A stretch of DNA of 64,000 nt from Persicaria tinctoria (lineage: Eukaryota > Streptophyta > Magnoliopsida > Caryophyllales > Polygonaceae): positions 49,265,098 through 49,329,097 of the forward strand of contig JBANSL010000020.1 in the NCBI GenBank assembly GCA_037127255.1. The letters run 5' to 3'. Made by a program: the position numbers and the translations under genes. This document shows positions 22,826 through 34,186 of this stretch, one piece after another. Positions within the stretch are counted from its first letter, which is position 1. Each line of letters starts with the position of its first letter. A model generated the notes under the pieces. The model searched no databases, was not told where the DNA came from, and was given only the letters and a program-made list of their open reading frames with translations.

Positions 22826-23119
22826 TTCTTGTAGTGCTTATAATAATTGTCAAGGGTATGGAATGGATAAAATAGAAATAGAAAATGTTTTAAACTAAAT
22901 GAGATAATTAAAATAATTGGTAAAGATAATTATTAAGGATATAATTAGGATCCCTTAAATATCTAAACTAACTAACCATAATATCTAGATATTCAAATCA
23001 ATTAATATTATTAATTATTATATTAATAAAGATTAATAGATAAATAGATATTGACTTAATTTTTAATTGGATTATACTAAATAATTTAATTAAACCCTAA
23101 CTAAAAATCCCTACATTAA

Positions 23120-23460
23120 GGCCTCGTTTGGTTAGTCAATTAAAAACACAGGAAGTTAAAAAACCCAGGAAGTAGGATATATTCCTGTGTTTGGTTGACA
23201 GAATGATATAGGAATTCAACTTCCCAGGAATTTCAATTCCTACAAATCGTAGAAAGTTCACTTACCTAGGAGGGACTAGGTAAGTTCAACTTCCCCCATT
23301 TTTTAACATGAATTTATTTATTTCCCTCTTTATATCACTAAAAACCAAAATTCAACCAAACAACTTTGTTTAATTCATGGGAAGTGCATTTCACGGGAAT
23401 TCAATTCATGGGAAGTAAGTTCCCGGGAATTGTACTTCCCGCATTCAACCAAACGAACCC
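23120..23460. mobile_element. Tourist-like MITE (copy B)
   Basis: The ends GGCCTCGTTTGGTT and AACCAAACGAACCC are flanked by TAA on both sides (23117-23119 and 23461-23463). Interior words such as CCAGGAAGTAG and TTCCCGGGAATT match copies at 5137 and 58888. Confidence 0.9.
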
Positions 23461-23462
23461 TA

Positions 23463-23520
23463 AAGGAGAAGCCGCCACATGTCTTAGGCGACTTCTCCTT
23501 TAGTATTATAACTAGCATAG
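23463..23520. mobile_element. Back-to-back Helitron termini
   Basis: A hairpin formed by AGGAGAAGCCGCC and GGCGACTTCTCCT is followed by TTTAGTATTATA, which resembles Helitron 5' ends read in minus orientation. It is joined directly to ACTAGCATAGACGCACGGG, which resembles a Helitron 3' end in minus orientation (CTAG at 23512-23515). The stem-loop of that 3' end is not complete here. Confidence 0.5.
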
Positions 23521-23585
23521 ACGCACGGGATTTGTAAAATATATTATGTTGTTCTAAAAGATATTATCATAATTTATCTACATTA

Positions 23586-23590
23586 TATAT

Positions 23591-23633
<43 letters not shown>
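23586..23633. repeat. (AAT)n microsatellite
   Basis: About fifteen uninterrupted AAT units. Confidence 0.97.
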
Positions 23634-23636
<3 letters not shown>

Positions 23637-24187
23637 TGATAATATGAAAACGATATAGAAAAATAATATTAAATCCAAACTTCAAAATGATAAATATACT
23701 AAATTGGTCTTGCTCACTTGATTCACATCTTCGATCAATAATTAAAAGTGTGCTATATAGATCACGATAACTTCATTAATCCACAATGTTGGAGAATTCA
23801 TAGCGTCGTTGCACAATTTTGGTTTTGGAGGTATTATCGGGTTTAAGAAACCTGTAAAATAAATATAGTCCATATTAAGATGGTATATTAAGTAATAATA
23901 GATACAATAAATAAGTAAAATAAGGCGCGCATTACCTTCTTTGATATGCATTAGTGTCGGGAAAAAAATCGGATTTATATACAACTTTGTCACATCGGCT
24001 AAATTAAAGTTGACAATATTCTCTCATCTACACACAACAAAAGTTAAACATATAAAAGTAAAGAATGCATGTTCACGAGGTAAAATAAAAGAAATTATAA
24101 TATATTATTGATAATATTGAGAAATAAGGTCATTAGAAATTATAATTATTGGTAATATTGAGAAATAATGTCAATAAATATAGTTAA
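23634..24187. other. AT-rich DNA with exon-like fragments
   Basis: The - strand frame at 23742-23993 has a possible acceptor near 23850 followed by a short open stretch (FLNPIIPPKPKLC). I recognise nothing in it. Confidence 0.35.
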
Positions 24188-25016
24188 GGGAAAACTAATT
24201 AAAATACCCCCACCTTTGGGGGTATGGTAAAAATATATCCTTAACTTTCAAATGTAATAAAAATATCCCAACCTTTGAGGGTAGTGGTAATATATTACCC
24301 CAAGTTTTTTCATGAGTAAAAAATGATGACAAGGCAGCATACGTGAATTTTTTTTCAAGGGTTCTCTTAAACAGTGTCCTTAGAAAAAAAATAAAGAGCT
24401 TAACTGGGTTCATATCCAACGTATATCCAACGTCTTTTCCTCCCTCATGTCTTCTTTCGTGATCGCCTCTTGAATTGGCTTCCGAGTCTTCCAGATAGCT
24501 ATGGTTCCTCTTCAATGTCAGTCTTCATCCCTCATGGTCGACTATCTTGAGCTATCTCTCTCACATCTTCTTCATCTCTGATTTGTTCACGGACTTGATT
24601 GGGTAAGTTTGATTTTTTTTCCCTCTTCGTTGTTATTGTCGGTTTAGTTTTTTTGTCGGTTTGGTGTTAGGAATAGTCGTGTTGTGTTAATTTGAGGCAA
24701 TTTTGACCGGATTAGTTGTTTTGTTGAATCAATTTCATTTTTTGGGTTTAATTTGTTATTGTTTTATTTTTTTCCCTAAGGAAACCGTTCAAAAAAACCA
24801 AATTTTCGTGCTAATTTGTAAAAAAGGCTTTCAAGTATGTTGTCTTGTCAAAAAAATCCACGTATGCTACCTTGTCAGCATTTTTGATCCGTGAGAAAAC
24901 ACATGAAAATATATTACCACCATCATCAAAGGTCGGGATATTTTTATTACGTTTGAAAGTTGAGGATATATTTTTACCATACCCCCAAAGGTGGGGGTAT
25001 TTTAATTAGTTTTCTC
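24188..25016. mobile_element. MULE-type non-autonomous element with long inverted ends
   Basis: The ends GGGAAAACTAATTAAAATAC and its inverse match for about 80 bp. The 9-bp target duplication TATAGTTAA is perfect (24179-24187 and 25017-25025). The middle holds a C+T-rich unassigned piece at about 24430-24610 that could be captured DNA. Confidence 0.93.
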
Positions 25017-25350
25017 TATAGTTAAATAAGAAATATGATTTGAAACTTATGTCCAACATCTTTTACAATATATAAGAAATTGAAATATATCAATGATGTA
25101 TCTATTCAGCTCCATATTGATGGGTATATATATAGTTGTTTAAATAATTAAGAACCAACATGTCACTTCAATATACGATTCTTGTGAAAGATTTAAATAT
25201 TAAAGGTGGCAAAACAAATAACTAATAACAAAATATACAAATCAATGCATATAAAAATGAACTTGCCTATCATTCTTCACAATAAGATCAACTCTACCAA
25301 GTGTGAGTAGAGATATATGATGAACTTTTTTTATATGTAAATGGATAAAT

Positions 25351-25730
25351 ATTGGATTTTAACAAATTACTGTATAAATAATTTAGCAATAAAAATACCA
25401 CCAAAATTTTGAGATAGTAGAAATCCTACCAAATACGGGTAAAATGAGATTGTAATTTCTTTTGTTTGTAATTAGATAAACATTGTATTTTAAGAAATCA
25501 TTGTATAAATAATTCAGTAGTAAATATCCCACCAAATTTTTTTAGATATCATTAGAAATCCTACCATATACGGGTAAAATGAGATTGCAATATTTTTTAT
25601 TTGTAAATGGAAAAAAAATTAGATTTTAAAAAATCAATTTATAAATAATTCAGAAGAAAAAATCCCACCAAATTTTCGAGATAAGTAGAAATCTTACCAA
25701 AAACGGGTAAAATGAGATTACAATCGTTTT
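25351..25730. repeat. Tandem repeats of about 120 bp
   Basis: Three diverged direct copies, each with AAATAATTCAG, CCCACCAAATTTT, GAAATCCTACCA and CGGGTAAAATGAGATT in order. A fourth copy occurs at about 28490-28610 as part of the larger duplication. Confidence 0.85.
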
Positions 25731-26054
25731 TTGTCTGTAAATAGAAAAAAGATGGATTTTAACAACCGCTGTGTTTGAATCAAATAGTAAAACCCACACA
25801 ATCATTGATGTTTGGGAGATTAGTAGTGATGTGAAGAACACCAATTCAACGTTCCTACATATACATCAAGATAGAGCTCCAATTCAACCTCGGCAATAAT
25901 CGACTACAATGCTGGATCAGCATATGCATCGAGAGAAGTCACTACGGAAATAGATGTGCATCAAGAAGCAATATTCCATCAATGGATAACTTATTGTCAT
26001 CACCCAGCAACAAATATAACTTAGCGTCTGAAAAGTGGTCGATTACAATGTTGG

Positions 26055-28280
26055 TGTTGTTGCAGGAGGATGGTCAAGTATGAAATAAATATGAAATAAA
26101 GTTCAGACTGACTTCCCTGTCTCAGCAAATAAATACAAGACTTCCTCCCGTTGTAGTAAGAGAATAGTCAGGATCGAATCCACGAGGAAGCACGTCAGCA
26201 GTTCTCAGGTAGCTGTAAATTCTCACAGAAGCAGCAGAAAAGACAGAAACACAGAAAGGAAAGAAACAAATAAACCCGGCAAGGGCAACTAAAACAAAAG
26301 CAAAGAAATAAAGCAAAGACAAAGCAAAAACTAAAAGCAAAGCAAAGGCGTACTCGATCTCGACAACAGCTTCCTCGAGATCGACAAGACAGTGAACAAC
26401 AGAAACTCAGAAAGTGAAAATCGACGAAAACAGAAGAAAACCAACTCGACCTAGACCAGCTTCTACTCGAGATCGACAAAGGTTGTACTCGATCTCGACA
26501 AGGCTTACTCTATGTCGACAAGAAACAGAAACTTTAATTTGCAAAATCTCGAACAAAACTCAGAATCTCGACAGAAATAAACTCAATATGCTAAAAGACT
26601 TCCAAAGCCAGGGTTTCAACACCACAACGATAACCATGCAAAGTAACACACAAAGGCATAAAAGATCATGCTTTCCATCAAATAACTTTCGTCATTAACA
26701 AATAGGCATATAGAGGCTTTCGCATAAACCCTAATTGTTACTAACCCTTTTTCACATAATTAATCCAAGTTGCATTAAGATTACTTTCGCTTCAATAACA
26801 CAAACAAGGATCACCTTCAACTCTCGCAAAAGAATCATGCTCATAGGGATAGAAGATGAATCGCACAAAAAGATCTGACCTTTATCGCATCGCCTCACAT
26901 GGCCACCGTTGGGCTCACCCCAGCCCCAGAAGTGGGTGGACTACTCACGCCTCATTGCAATAACAGACATTGATTTGAAAGAAACTTGCATTAAAACTAA
27001 ATTCAAAGCCTTTTACAATCCTGGCAATCAACTTTCGCAGAAAGCCAAAACCCTAAAAACCTTAGAACTCCTAAACTTCTCTGTGGAACTACTTGTCTTT
27101 TTCTGAAAATTGATGATTAAAACTGAGCCCCTAGGGCCTTATTTATAGGCTTCATTCCCTAGCTATTCTAGGAAAGAAGATATCTATCTCTATCTAAAAT
27201 TATATCTAAAACTTGAAAGGATAAATAAATTATTTTATGGAAATAAATCTAAAAGGAAAAGATAAAACTAAATAGGGTAAGTCTTCATGATGTTGATAGA
27301 TCTTGTCTCCTTGGAGAGAACTTGATGGATTAGGATAGAATCTCGGCCAAATCGACTCCTTTGCGCCCAAGGAATCTCAAGTCTACTCGGACAGGTCTTC
27401 GTCGACGCGTTTCCGGACACTGGTCTACTCGACCTCGACAAGGGCTCGTCGACCTCGAGTAGGGTGGATCGTCGACTAGACTTCCTGGCTAGCTCTGCTC
27501 GATGCGGCTCAGTCTTGGCTCCTGGTGCTCGTCGACCTCGACAAGGCGTAGTCGACCTCGAGTAGAAAAGTGTTGCCGACTAGGTCTCCTCGGGTAGGTT
27601 TACTCGACTGGCTCGGATCTGGACTCAGGCGCTCGTCGATCTCGACCAACTCTTGTCGAGATCGAGTTGGTTGTACTCCCTTCCGCTTCCGCGAGTTGCC
27701 TCTTCCGCTGCCGCGAGTAGGCTTCTTTGTCGACTTGGTGCATCCCGCTGGCAGCGCGTTTTTTCGCGGCAGCGAGCGGTCCGCTGCAGCGAGTCGAGTC
27801 GCTGGCAGCGAGTTGCATCTGGTCATCCTCGTGTAGGTTTGTCGATCTCGACAAGGGTTGGTCGAGATCGAGTAAAGGTGTGCTCGGCTTCTCGTCCTCA
27901 GCTTCTCGGGCAGCTTCTCTCTTCGTCGACTCCGGGTGTGGCACTGGGCTTCGTCGATCTCGACAAGGGTTCGTCGAGATCGAGTAGACTTGCGGAGCTG
28001 GGTTGTCTGGCTTTCTCGATCAGGCTTGCTCGACCAAGGTTCTGTTGCTTCCTTCACCTTGGACTTCTGTAGTGGTTTTCCGAGCTTTTCCGACCTTCTG
28101 TAGAATTGCTGTAAAATGCTTCGATTTCTGCGAATTAAACAGAAACTAGTGTAGATTCCATAATTTGGCAAATAAACATAAACTACATAGATTCTGTACT
28201 ATCTTAGCCCAAATGAATGAAATGCATGCAGAAATCGATATAAAAGTTACTGTAAAACATGGCAGATTCAGCTCACAACA
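26055..28280 (-). mobile_element. Solo LTR of about 2.2 kb (LTR retrotransposon)
   Basis: The segment starts TGTTGTTGCAGG and ends CTCACAACA (TG...CA), with the perfect 5-bp duplication GTTGG on each side (26050-26054 and 28281-28285). The tandem duplicate supplies the empty site. There is no internal coding region and no second LTR. The - strand phrase GTGGATTCGATCCTGAC near 26180 resembles LTR ends of large Gypsy elements (Tat/Athila), which is a weak lineage hint. Long ORFs inside have no recognisable content. Confidence 0.85.
27400..28020. repeat. Family of CTCGATCTCGACAAGG hairpins inside the solo LTR
   Basis: Units of 33-40 bp pair GTCGATCTCGACAAGG with GTCGAGATCGAGTA. Clear ones are near 27423, 27530, 27632, 27841 and 27953. 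Related ones lie at about 26347 and 26463. Confidence 0.8.
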
Positions 28281-28811
28281 GTTGGATCCCCTTTTCTTGA
28301 GCAATTGATTTTCGAAGCGTGCATTCGTCTCGAACACGTCAGGCTTCCTCCAATTCAACTTGGGCAATGATCTTCTAAATAACAAAGATATTAAGTTTTA
28401 ACACAAAATAAATGAGAAAAAATAAATAAAATTTACAATAGAAAGTAATTAATTGGTTAATTTAATTAAAAAAATTAAATATCTTAGATTTAAAAAAATC
28501 ATTTTATAAATAATTCAGTAGAAAAAATCCCACAAAATTTCCGAGATAAGTAGAAATCTTACCAAAAACGGGTAAAATGATATTACAATCGTTTTTTGTC
28601 TGCAAATAGAAAAAAGATGGATCTTAACAACTGCTATGTTTGAATCAAATAGTAAAACCCACATAATTCAACAATCATTGATGTTTGGGAGATTAATAGT
28701 GATGTGAAGAACACCAATTCAACGTTCCTACATATGCATCAAGATAGAGCTCCAATTCAACCTGGGCAATGATCGACTACAATGCTGGATCGGCATATGC
28801 ATCAAGAGAAG

Positions 28812-29015
28812 TCAATACAGAAATAGATGCGCATCAAGAAGCAAGATTCCATCAATGGATAACTTATTGTCATCACCCAGCAACAAATCTAACTTAGCGT
28901 CTGAAAAGTGATCAATTACAATGTTGGATCCCCGTTTCTTGAGCACTTTGTTTTCGAAGCGTGCCTTCGTCTCGAACACGTCAAGCTTCCTCCAATTCAA
29001 CTTGGACAATGATCT
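28812..29015 (-). other. Unassigned exon-like open frame, duplicated
   Basis: A frame with an AG acceptor upstream (about 29014) reads SKLNWRKLDVFETKARFEN and then LLLGDDNKLSIDGI. The left duplicate is interrupted by the solo LTR (28146-28385 side). I do not recognise it; it may be a gene fragment carried by a Helitron. Confidence 0.3.
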
Positions 29016-29340
29016 TCTAAATAACAAAGATATTAAGTTTTAACACAAAATAAATGAGAAAAAATAAATAAAATTTACAATAGAAAGTAATTAATTGGTT
29101 AATTTAATTAAAAAAATTTAAATATCTTTAATTCAAACGGGTAAAAAAAAATGGGGAAATTAATATTCTAATAAATTTGTTAAATTATCATTAAATTTAT
29201 TTTAATTAATAATTGATTAAATTCTGTTAGTTATATAGGTGGTGTCACACTTAATGAAAAACTGACACGTAAGCCTTGATTTAAGGTGAGGTTGTCACGT
29301 GTATCTTTCACATCTGTTTTAGTATTATATTAGAATTAGA

Positions 29341-29690
29341 TATTAGATAATAAACACAAAGTTGCAAAAATCAATTAGGAAGAGGTATACATAAAATCAC
29401 GTAAGAAGGGGTAGAAATAAAATCATGTGCGTATGGGTGAGATCAATTACGTTTTGGAGATTGATATTTATAGGAATATAGGTCGAGATATGATACTTTT
29501 GTTAATATATTTTTACTCCTTTAAAGTGGCCAATCTAAATTAATTACAAATCTCGAGCGTTTCACTTAAATTATCAATTTAAGTGAAATATTTTACAATT
29601 GGTATTTAAAAATTTTTAAATCACTTTAATTCAGGAAAAAAGATATTAGATTTATTTTAATTAATAATTGATTAAATTGAATTAGTTATT
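29341..29690. other. AT-rich DNA, no gene seen
   Basis: Nothing recognisable apart from short repeats of words found at the neighbouring Helitron-like termini. Confidence 0.4.
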
Positions 29691-29815
29691 TAGGTGGAGC
29701 CATGTTAAAAGATAACTTGCCACGTAAGCTTGGTTTAAAGAGGTGGCGCCATGTGGCATCCTTAGCATCTGTTTTAGTATTATATTAGATATTAGATATT
29801 AGATATTGATTTTGT
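29690..29815 (-). mobile_element. Second Helitron 5'-type terminus
   Basis: The phrases GCCACGTAAGC and CATCTGTTTTAGTATTATAT closely repeat the terminus at 29225-29340. On the - strand this is an AATACTAAAACAGATG Helitron start. Its 3' partner is unresolved. Confidence 0.5.
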
Positions 29816-30021
29816 TAAATCTTCACTATTTTAATTAAAATTTTAAAATTCCGTATTTTAATTCTTCTAATATACAATATCTAAACAAATATTTTTTTTT
29901 ATTAATTCTCATAATTTATAATTTGTGTGAATGGAGTTCTTAGATAGTTGAATCGGTCGGCAAACACATCCCTTGCAGGCAAAGCCCAATTGAGTTACAT
30001 GCCCAAGCCCAACGACATTTC

Positions 30022-30067
30022 AGGCCCATATACAGGAAGCCGCTCTCTGCTCTCCACCCAAACCCTA
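30022..30067 (+). promoter_or_regulatory. Ribosomal-protein promoter motifs (site II and telo box)
   Basis: AGGCCCAT at 30022-30029 is a site II element bound by TCP factors, and AAACCCTA at 30060-30067 is a telo box. The pair is common in front of plant ribosomal-protein genes and fits co-regulated expression in dividing cells. Confidence 0.75.
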
Positions 30068-30133
30068 GTAGTAGTTGGTATTTGCGGTTCCGCGCAGGAG
30101 GTTTTCACTTTCAGAGCTCAATCCCTAGTAATC

Positions 30134-31287
30134 ATGGTATGTTCTCCGTTCTGTTGTATCGTTTTTCGGCGTTCTCCAATCTCCCCTATCGCTGTCTATC
30201 TTACTCTATCCGCTGCTATTTGTCTCTTTTCTCAGACTTTCAAGAGGAGGAACGGAGGACGCAACAAGCACGGCCGTGGCCATGTCAAATTCATTCGCTG
30301 CTCCAACTGCGGCAAGTGCTGCCCCAAGGTTAAGGTCGATTCGATTCAATTCGTTCGTGTTTACCTTCAATTTTCCGGTTAGATCTGACATAGATGTTTC
30401 GTCTTCAAGGACAAGGCCATTAAGAGATTCCTTGTGAGGAACATCGTCGAGCAAGCCGCTGTTAGGGATGTTCAGGAAGCCTGTGTTTACGATGGTTAGA
30501 TTTTCGATTTAATTTCTCCCTTCTTCCATTTTACCGGCTGTCGATGTATTGTGATCTCCTGATTTTGAAATATCTTAATCGGCTACAGGATACACCCTCC
30601 CCAAGCTCTACACCAAGATCCAGCACTGTGTTTCTTGCGCCATCCACTCTCACGTTGTTAGGGTTCGTTCTACCACTGACAGGAGGGTTCGCGAGCCCCC
30701 ACAGCGCTACAGGCGCAGGGTACGTAGATATCTATCTCTTTAACAATTACACGCTGTAAGAGATTTTATTGATGTTATTGTGTAATTGATACTCTGATTA
30801 TTGACATGAATCAGTAATATCTGACCCATGAATGAAGGTAATTGTTGAGAAAGCCTTTGATGATTATATGAATGCTGTGTGAAGTAGAATATGTTCGTTG
30901 AATCTGTACGATTAGGTTTGCCTTGTATTTAGTTTGTACAGTCTGATACATGAATAGATAATGCTTTTTAGTCTATTTGGATAATGCTTTGAACTCAATG
31001 TTCAGCTGTGTGAAGTAGAATGTGTTCGTGTAATCTGTTCGATTAGGTTTGCCTTAAATTTAGGTTTGTACAGTCTCATACATGAATAGATAATGCTTTT
31101 TAGTCTATTTGGATCATGCCTTTAACTCAATGTTCAGCTGGATGTGGTTTAGCTAGTAAAGCTTGCATTACATTAATCAATCTGTTTTACTGTTTTACAG
31201 GATGACTTGCCCAAGACTGGTGGACCTCCAGGTGCTCCAAGGCCCGGCGGACCTCCAGGTGGTGCTCCAAGGCCTGCTGCAGCTTGA
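30134..31287 (+). CDS. RPS26: 40S ribosomal protein eS26
   Basis: Five exons join perfectly: 30134-30136 (the ATG alone), 30236-30328, 30410-30494, 30589-30719 and 31201-31287, all with GT-AG introns. The product has 132 residues, beginning [16 protein letters not shown]. Zinc-ligand cysteines are at 23, 26, 74 and 77 (RCSNC and HCVSC). The conserved [16 protein letters not shown] follows, and the Gly/Pro-rich tail typical of plant eS26 ends in Ala-Ala-Ala. eS26 sits on the small subunit near the mRNA exit channel. Splitting the start codon from the second codon by an intron is common in ribosomal-protein genes. All residues expected for a working protein are present and there is no sign of decay. 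It is the best-supported complete gene here. Confidence 0.98.
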
Positions 31288-32590
31288 GGCTCCATTTTAG
31301 GTTTTTTAAATCAAATTTTTGTGCACTGGTCAAGCTGGTAACCAAACCAGACATTATGGTTGTTGCTTTGAGTTTTATCTTATAATCGACATTATTGCAG
31401 TTTTTGCTGTTCTATTAGTGGTTTATTTGTTGAGTTGGCTTTTTCACAAATTTTACCTTCCCAATATGTGCACTGTGTTATAGGGATGCCCCTGTGCCTA
31501 TCTCACCTTTGTTTAGAGTTTTTATCAATCTTATGCATTATCACCTTCTGCAGTCCATTGTTTGGAAAGGGAGAGACTTTTAGTTGCTTCTGTAGGCAAT
31601 GGCAAATGCTAAAATACAATAAAGAGTTGGTCTTCTCGTTGGTGAGGCTACTTTTTTAATTTTGCACTGCTGAAGAAATTCACCAGTGTGTTGTGTTACA
31701 ACTTACAACTCTTTGGCCCCATTATCTTAGTCCCAAGGCATGTTATATAACATGAAAGTTGCGTCATGTCACGTCTAGCTACTATTTCCTGGTGCGAAGC
31801 ATAATACCAAATTTGCAAGTTTGTGTGCAAATCCAACTCTAGTTTATGTTTTGCAATTATGGTGACTGTATACTATTGGGTTATCTTATGAAGAAGTAAA
31901 CTTGCACTTTTAAAGCTGCTCTCCTCTGCCATGTATGCGTATAATCTTGATCTAAAAAACCGATTCAAGTGAAGTATAGACGCCTCATAAACCCTTACCT
32001 CGATCCAGATAGTCAATGTCTAAACCGAGATCCTACGATAAGTTCGATTAGAACATTTCTCCTGGCCGTCCTGTGTGTTTTTTTGGAAACTTAATCAAAT
32101 TTGTTTACTCAATGTGGGACATCTATTAACCTCATGGCATCACTAAACAGCGTAATTTTGCGGCTTGTTTTTTTTTTTTTAATAAAATGAAAAGGAATTC
32201 GTCGCACCGGACATGCTAGTGAATCGAATCGTTATGAAAAAGAATGAAAACCAGATACAAGACAAAGATATACATTGAGTAAAAAGGACGACATTAGCAT
32301 TGGCGAACGAAGTTGGAACGTAACAATTGGTACTTGGTAGAGGCAAACCAGTGGTGAACGAAAGTGGAGACCTACTCGATCGTCAACGAGTCAGATCTAG
32401 AGTTACTCGATCGTCAACAAACCGTCAGTCATATCACGTCCACGACCTCTCGCAAGTCTTGATTGTCAACGAACCGTCAGTCATACCTCTCGCAAGGTGA
32501 GAAAAGAAAGATAAGACCGCAAGGCTCAAATTAAGACCACGGCTACAAATCAAACATCCTAGTACCCAAGAATTCAATCGATTTAAAAAT
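31288..32590. other. eS26 3' flank and intergenic DNA
   Basis: The 3' UTR probably ends by about 31650. Further right, near 32370-32500, the phrases ACTCGATCGTCAAC and AACCGTCAGTCATA each occur twice. No other gene seen. Confidence 0.5.
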
Positions 32591-32793
32591 CTTTGTTTAA
32601 TTAAGTCAAAAGAAAATCAATAGCTTCTCAAATTTACAAACTAAATTAAACCAAATTAATGGAAAAATCACCACTACAACTCAGATAGAGTTGATTAGGA
32701 AACAAAACAACCATACCACCTAAAATCAATAATGGCGTTTCCATGCAAACTTTACTTGTTTTTGTCAACGAAAAAATCAAAGTTCCTAACTAC

Positions 32794-33087
32794 CTAGCTA
32801 CAATCCGTCAGCAAACTCGATTCGAACAAAGGCCTCCATGAAAGATTGCGTCGATGGTTCATGGAGGACCGGCTAGGGCGATTGCGTCGATGGTTCATGG
32901 AGGACCGACTAGGGTAGAGGAGGGCCATAAGGCTCTCTTCCATGGCGATCAAGTTGCTTTCGATGTCGGGATAGGGCTTAGACCACAATGTAGCCTTCTT
33001 CCACCATGGGGAAGCTTTCGACGAGGAAGACAGGATGTCGTCGAAGCTTGTGTATCGTCTGACCAATGGCTCATCATCGTCTTCGGG
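32794..33087 (-). pseudogene. Small unknown gene, family copy 2 (C-terminal part)
   Basis: The frame keeps RRYTSFDDIL and PWWKKATLWSKPYPDIESN but is broken in three ways. A Copia LTR starts directly upstream at 33088, cutting off the N-terminus, which survives at 40345-40382. A 36-bp direct duplication at 32844-32915 repeats the RPSRSSMNHRRN stretch. The end is then out of frame relative to copies 1 and 3, whose common C-terminus is lost. The matching 3' flank continues to about 32595. Confidence 0.75.
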
Positions 33088-33558
33088 TGTAAACCCAGAT
33101 GCCGGCTAGAGCGCAGGCAAGAATACGAAACAGGATGGTAAAGAACACAACACGATTTGTTTACGCGGTTCGAGTGTTAAAACTCTACGTCCGCAGAGTC
33201 TTAAGAAGGAGAGACTCAGGCTTGGAATCCACTAGTTCTTTTTAGCGATTACAGATATGGTTGCAAGTACAACTTCAGAATACAGATTCAAGCATAACAA
33301 GCAAATACAAGGTGCACACAAGAGAAGAAACGATCTAGAAGAGAAGAAACGAAGAACTCCCCCAGATCTGGCAGTTGGAATCCAGATCTATCGCTGGGAA
33401 TCACAAGAAACTCAATGGACTCGGAGCCTCGAGCTTCGTCGTCGTCTTCAACCCCAGATCTAGAGTCCTTGATGAAAGATGAGCTCTAGATCAGAGATCT
33501 TCGTCGCAGATCGTCGTCGGAGAGCCCTCACGGAGAAACCCTAGCTCGCGACGCTCAG

Positions 33559-33632
<74 letters not shown>

Positions 33633-34094
33633 CTTACCTTGCAAGCTCCAACTGACGGTATGAGGGAACCCTAGCGAGCTTCCCCTTATATAGACGATCC
33701 TCTTCATGGAACGCGACGTTTCATTAACGAGACACTCCTCTGATGGAGCTAAGGAGCTGGGCCGAGTTCAATGGGTTTGATCGCCCCCCCAAACCAAACC
33801 AAACATACAATATAACATAATAACAAGATAATATGCAATATGTATGTATATGATGTTATGCACGAAATTTAACCTAAGTATTCACAAGTGTTACATGTCG
33901 GCTTATATAGGATATATTATATACGAGTATATGACCCGGAACCCAAAGTTTCCGGATTAATACTTCAAGTCTATAATATATTCTATATTACCCTTACTAT
34001 GTTTCCTTATCTATACTTAGACTATATGCTAAAGTAATACTTGCCATCCAATATCTATAGCGGGATAGTGTCGAGATTAAGAATGGACTTTACA
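33088..34094 (-). mobile_element. Copia LTR (3' LTR of a minus-strand element)
   Basis: Runs TGTAAACCCAG...GGACTTTACA and matches the other LTR at 39394-40342 almost throughout. The main difference is the (TC)n tract at 33562-33630, which is 69 bp here and 10 bp in the twin. Confidence 0.92.
33562..33630. repeat. (TC)n microsatellite expanded in one LTR
   Basis: A 69-bp TC run. The same position in the twin LTR (39871-39880) has 10 bp. The two LTRs were identical at insertion, so the length change happened afterwards. Confidence 0.95.
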
Positions 34095-34186
34095 ATTTGC
34101 CATCTTAATTTGAACACTTATCCCTAGTAATCAAAACATAGTGGATTGTGATCTGACTTGTGTGAACATCTTATCCGTCATCGAAT

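Larger units (their letters stand above)
14902..22836 (+). mobile_element. CACTA (En/Spm) transposon, 7.9 kb
   Basis: Begins CACTACGAGAAAA and ends TTTTTTCTTGTAGTG, flanked by the perfect 3-bp duplication CTT (14899-14901 and 22837-22839). Both ends have dense subterminal repeats of the GGGCGACAAA type. A TNPA-like gene with two stops lies at 19152-21334 and an acidic exon at 17939-18254. I do not see the catalytic TNPD transposase domain, so the copy is non-autonomous. Sequence from about 15500 to 17900 is otherwise unassigned. Confidence 0.92.
25630..29110. repeat. Tandem duplication of about 0.65 kb, left copy split by a solo LTR
   Basis: The left copy is 25630-26054 joined to 28281-28470; the right copy is about 28490-29110. 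They share long near-identical runs, including GAAGAACACCAATTCAACG and GCATCAAGAAGCAA. The right copy is uninterrupted at the LTR insertion point (28923-28927). Confidence 0.9.
23512..29340 (-). mobile_element. Probable Helitron, heavily invaded
   Basis: Left end CTAG at 23512. The right end near 29334-29340, read on the - strand, starts TCTAATATAATACTAAAACAG, the common plant Helitron 5' form. Between them lie a MULE MITE, tandem duplications and a solo LTR. I see no Rep/helicase gene. End pairing is inference. Confidence 0.45.

Noticed and set aside
27509..28171. 220-residue - strand ORF in the solo LTR
   Set aside because: Encodes Arg/Ser-rich repeats from the GTCGAGATCGAG hairpins; no Gag or Pol motif.
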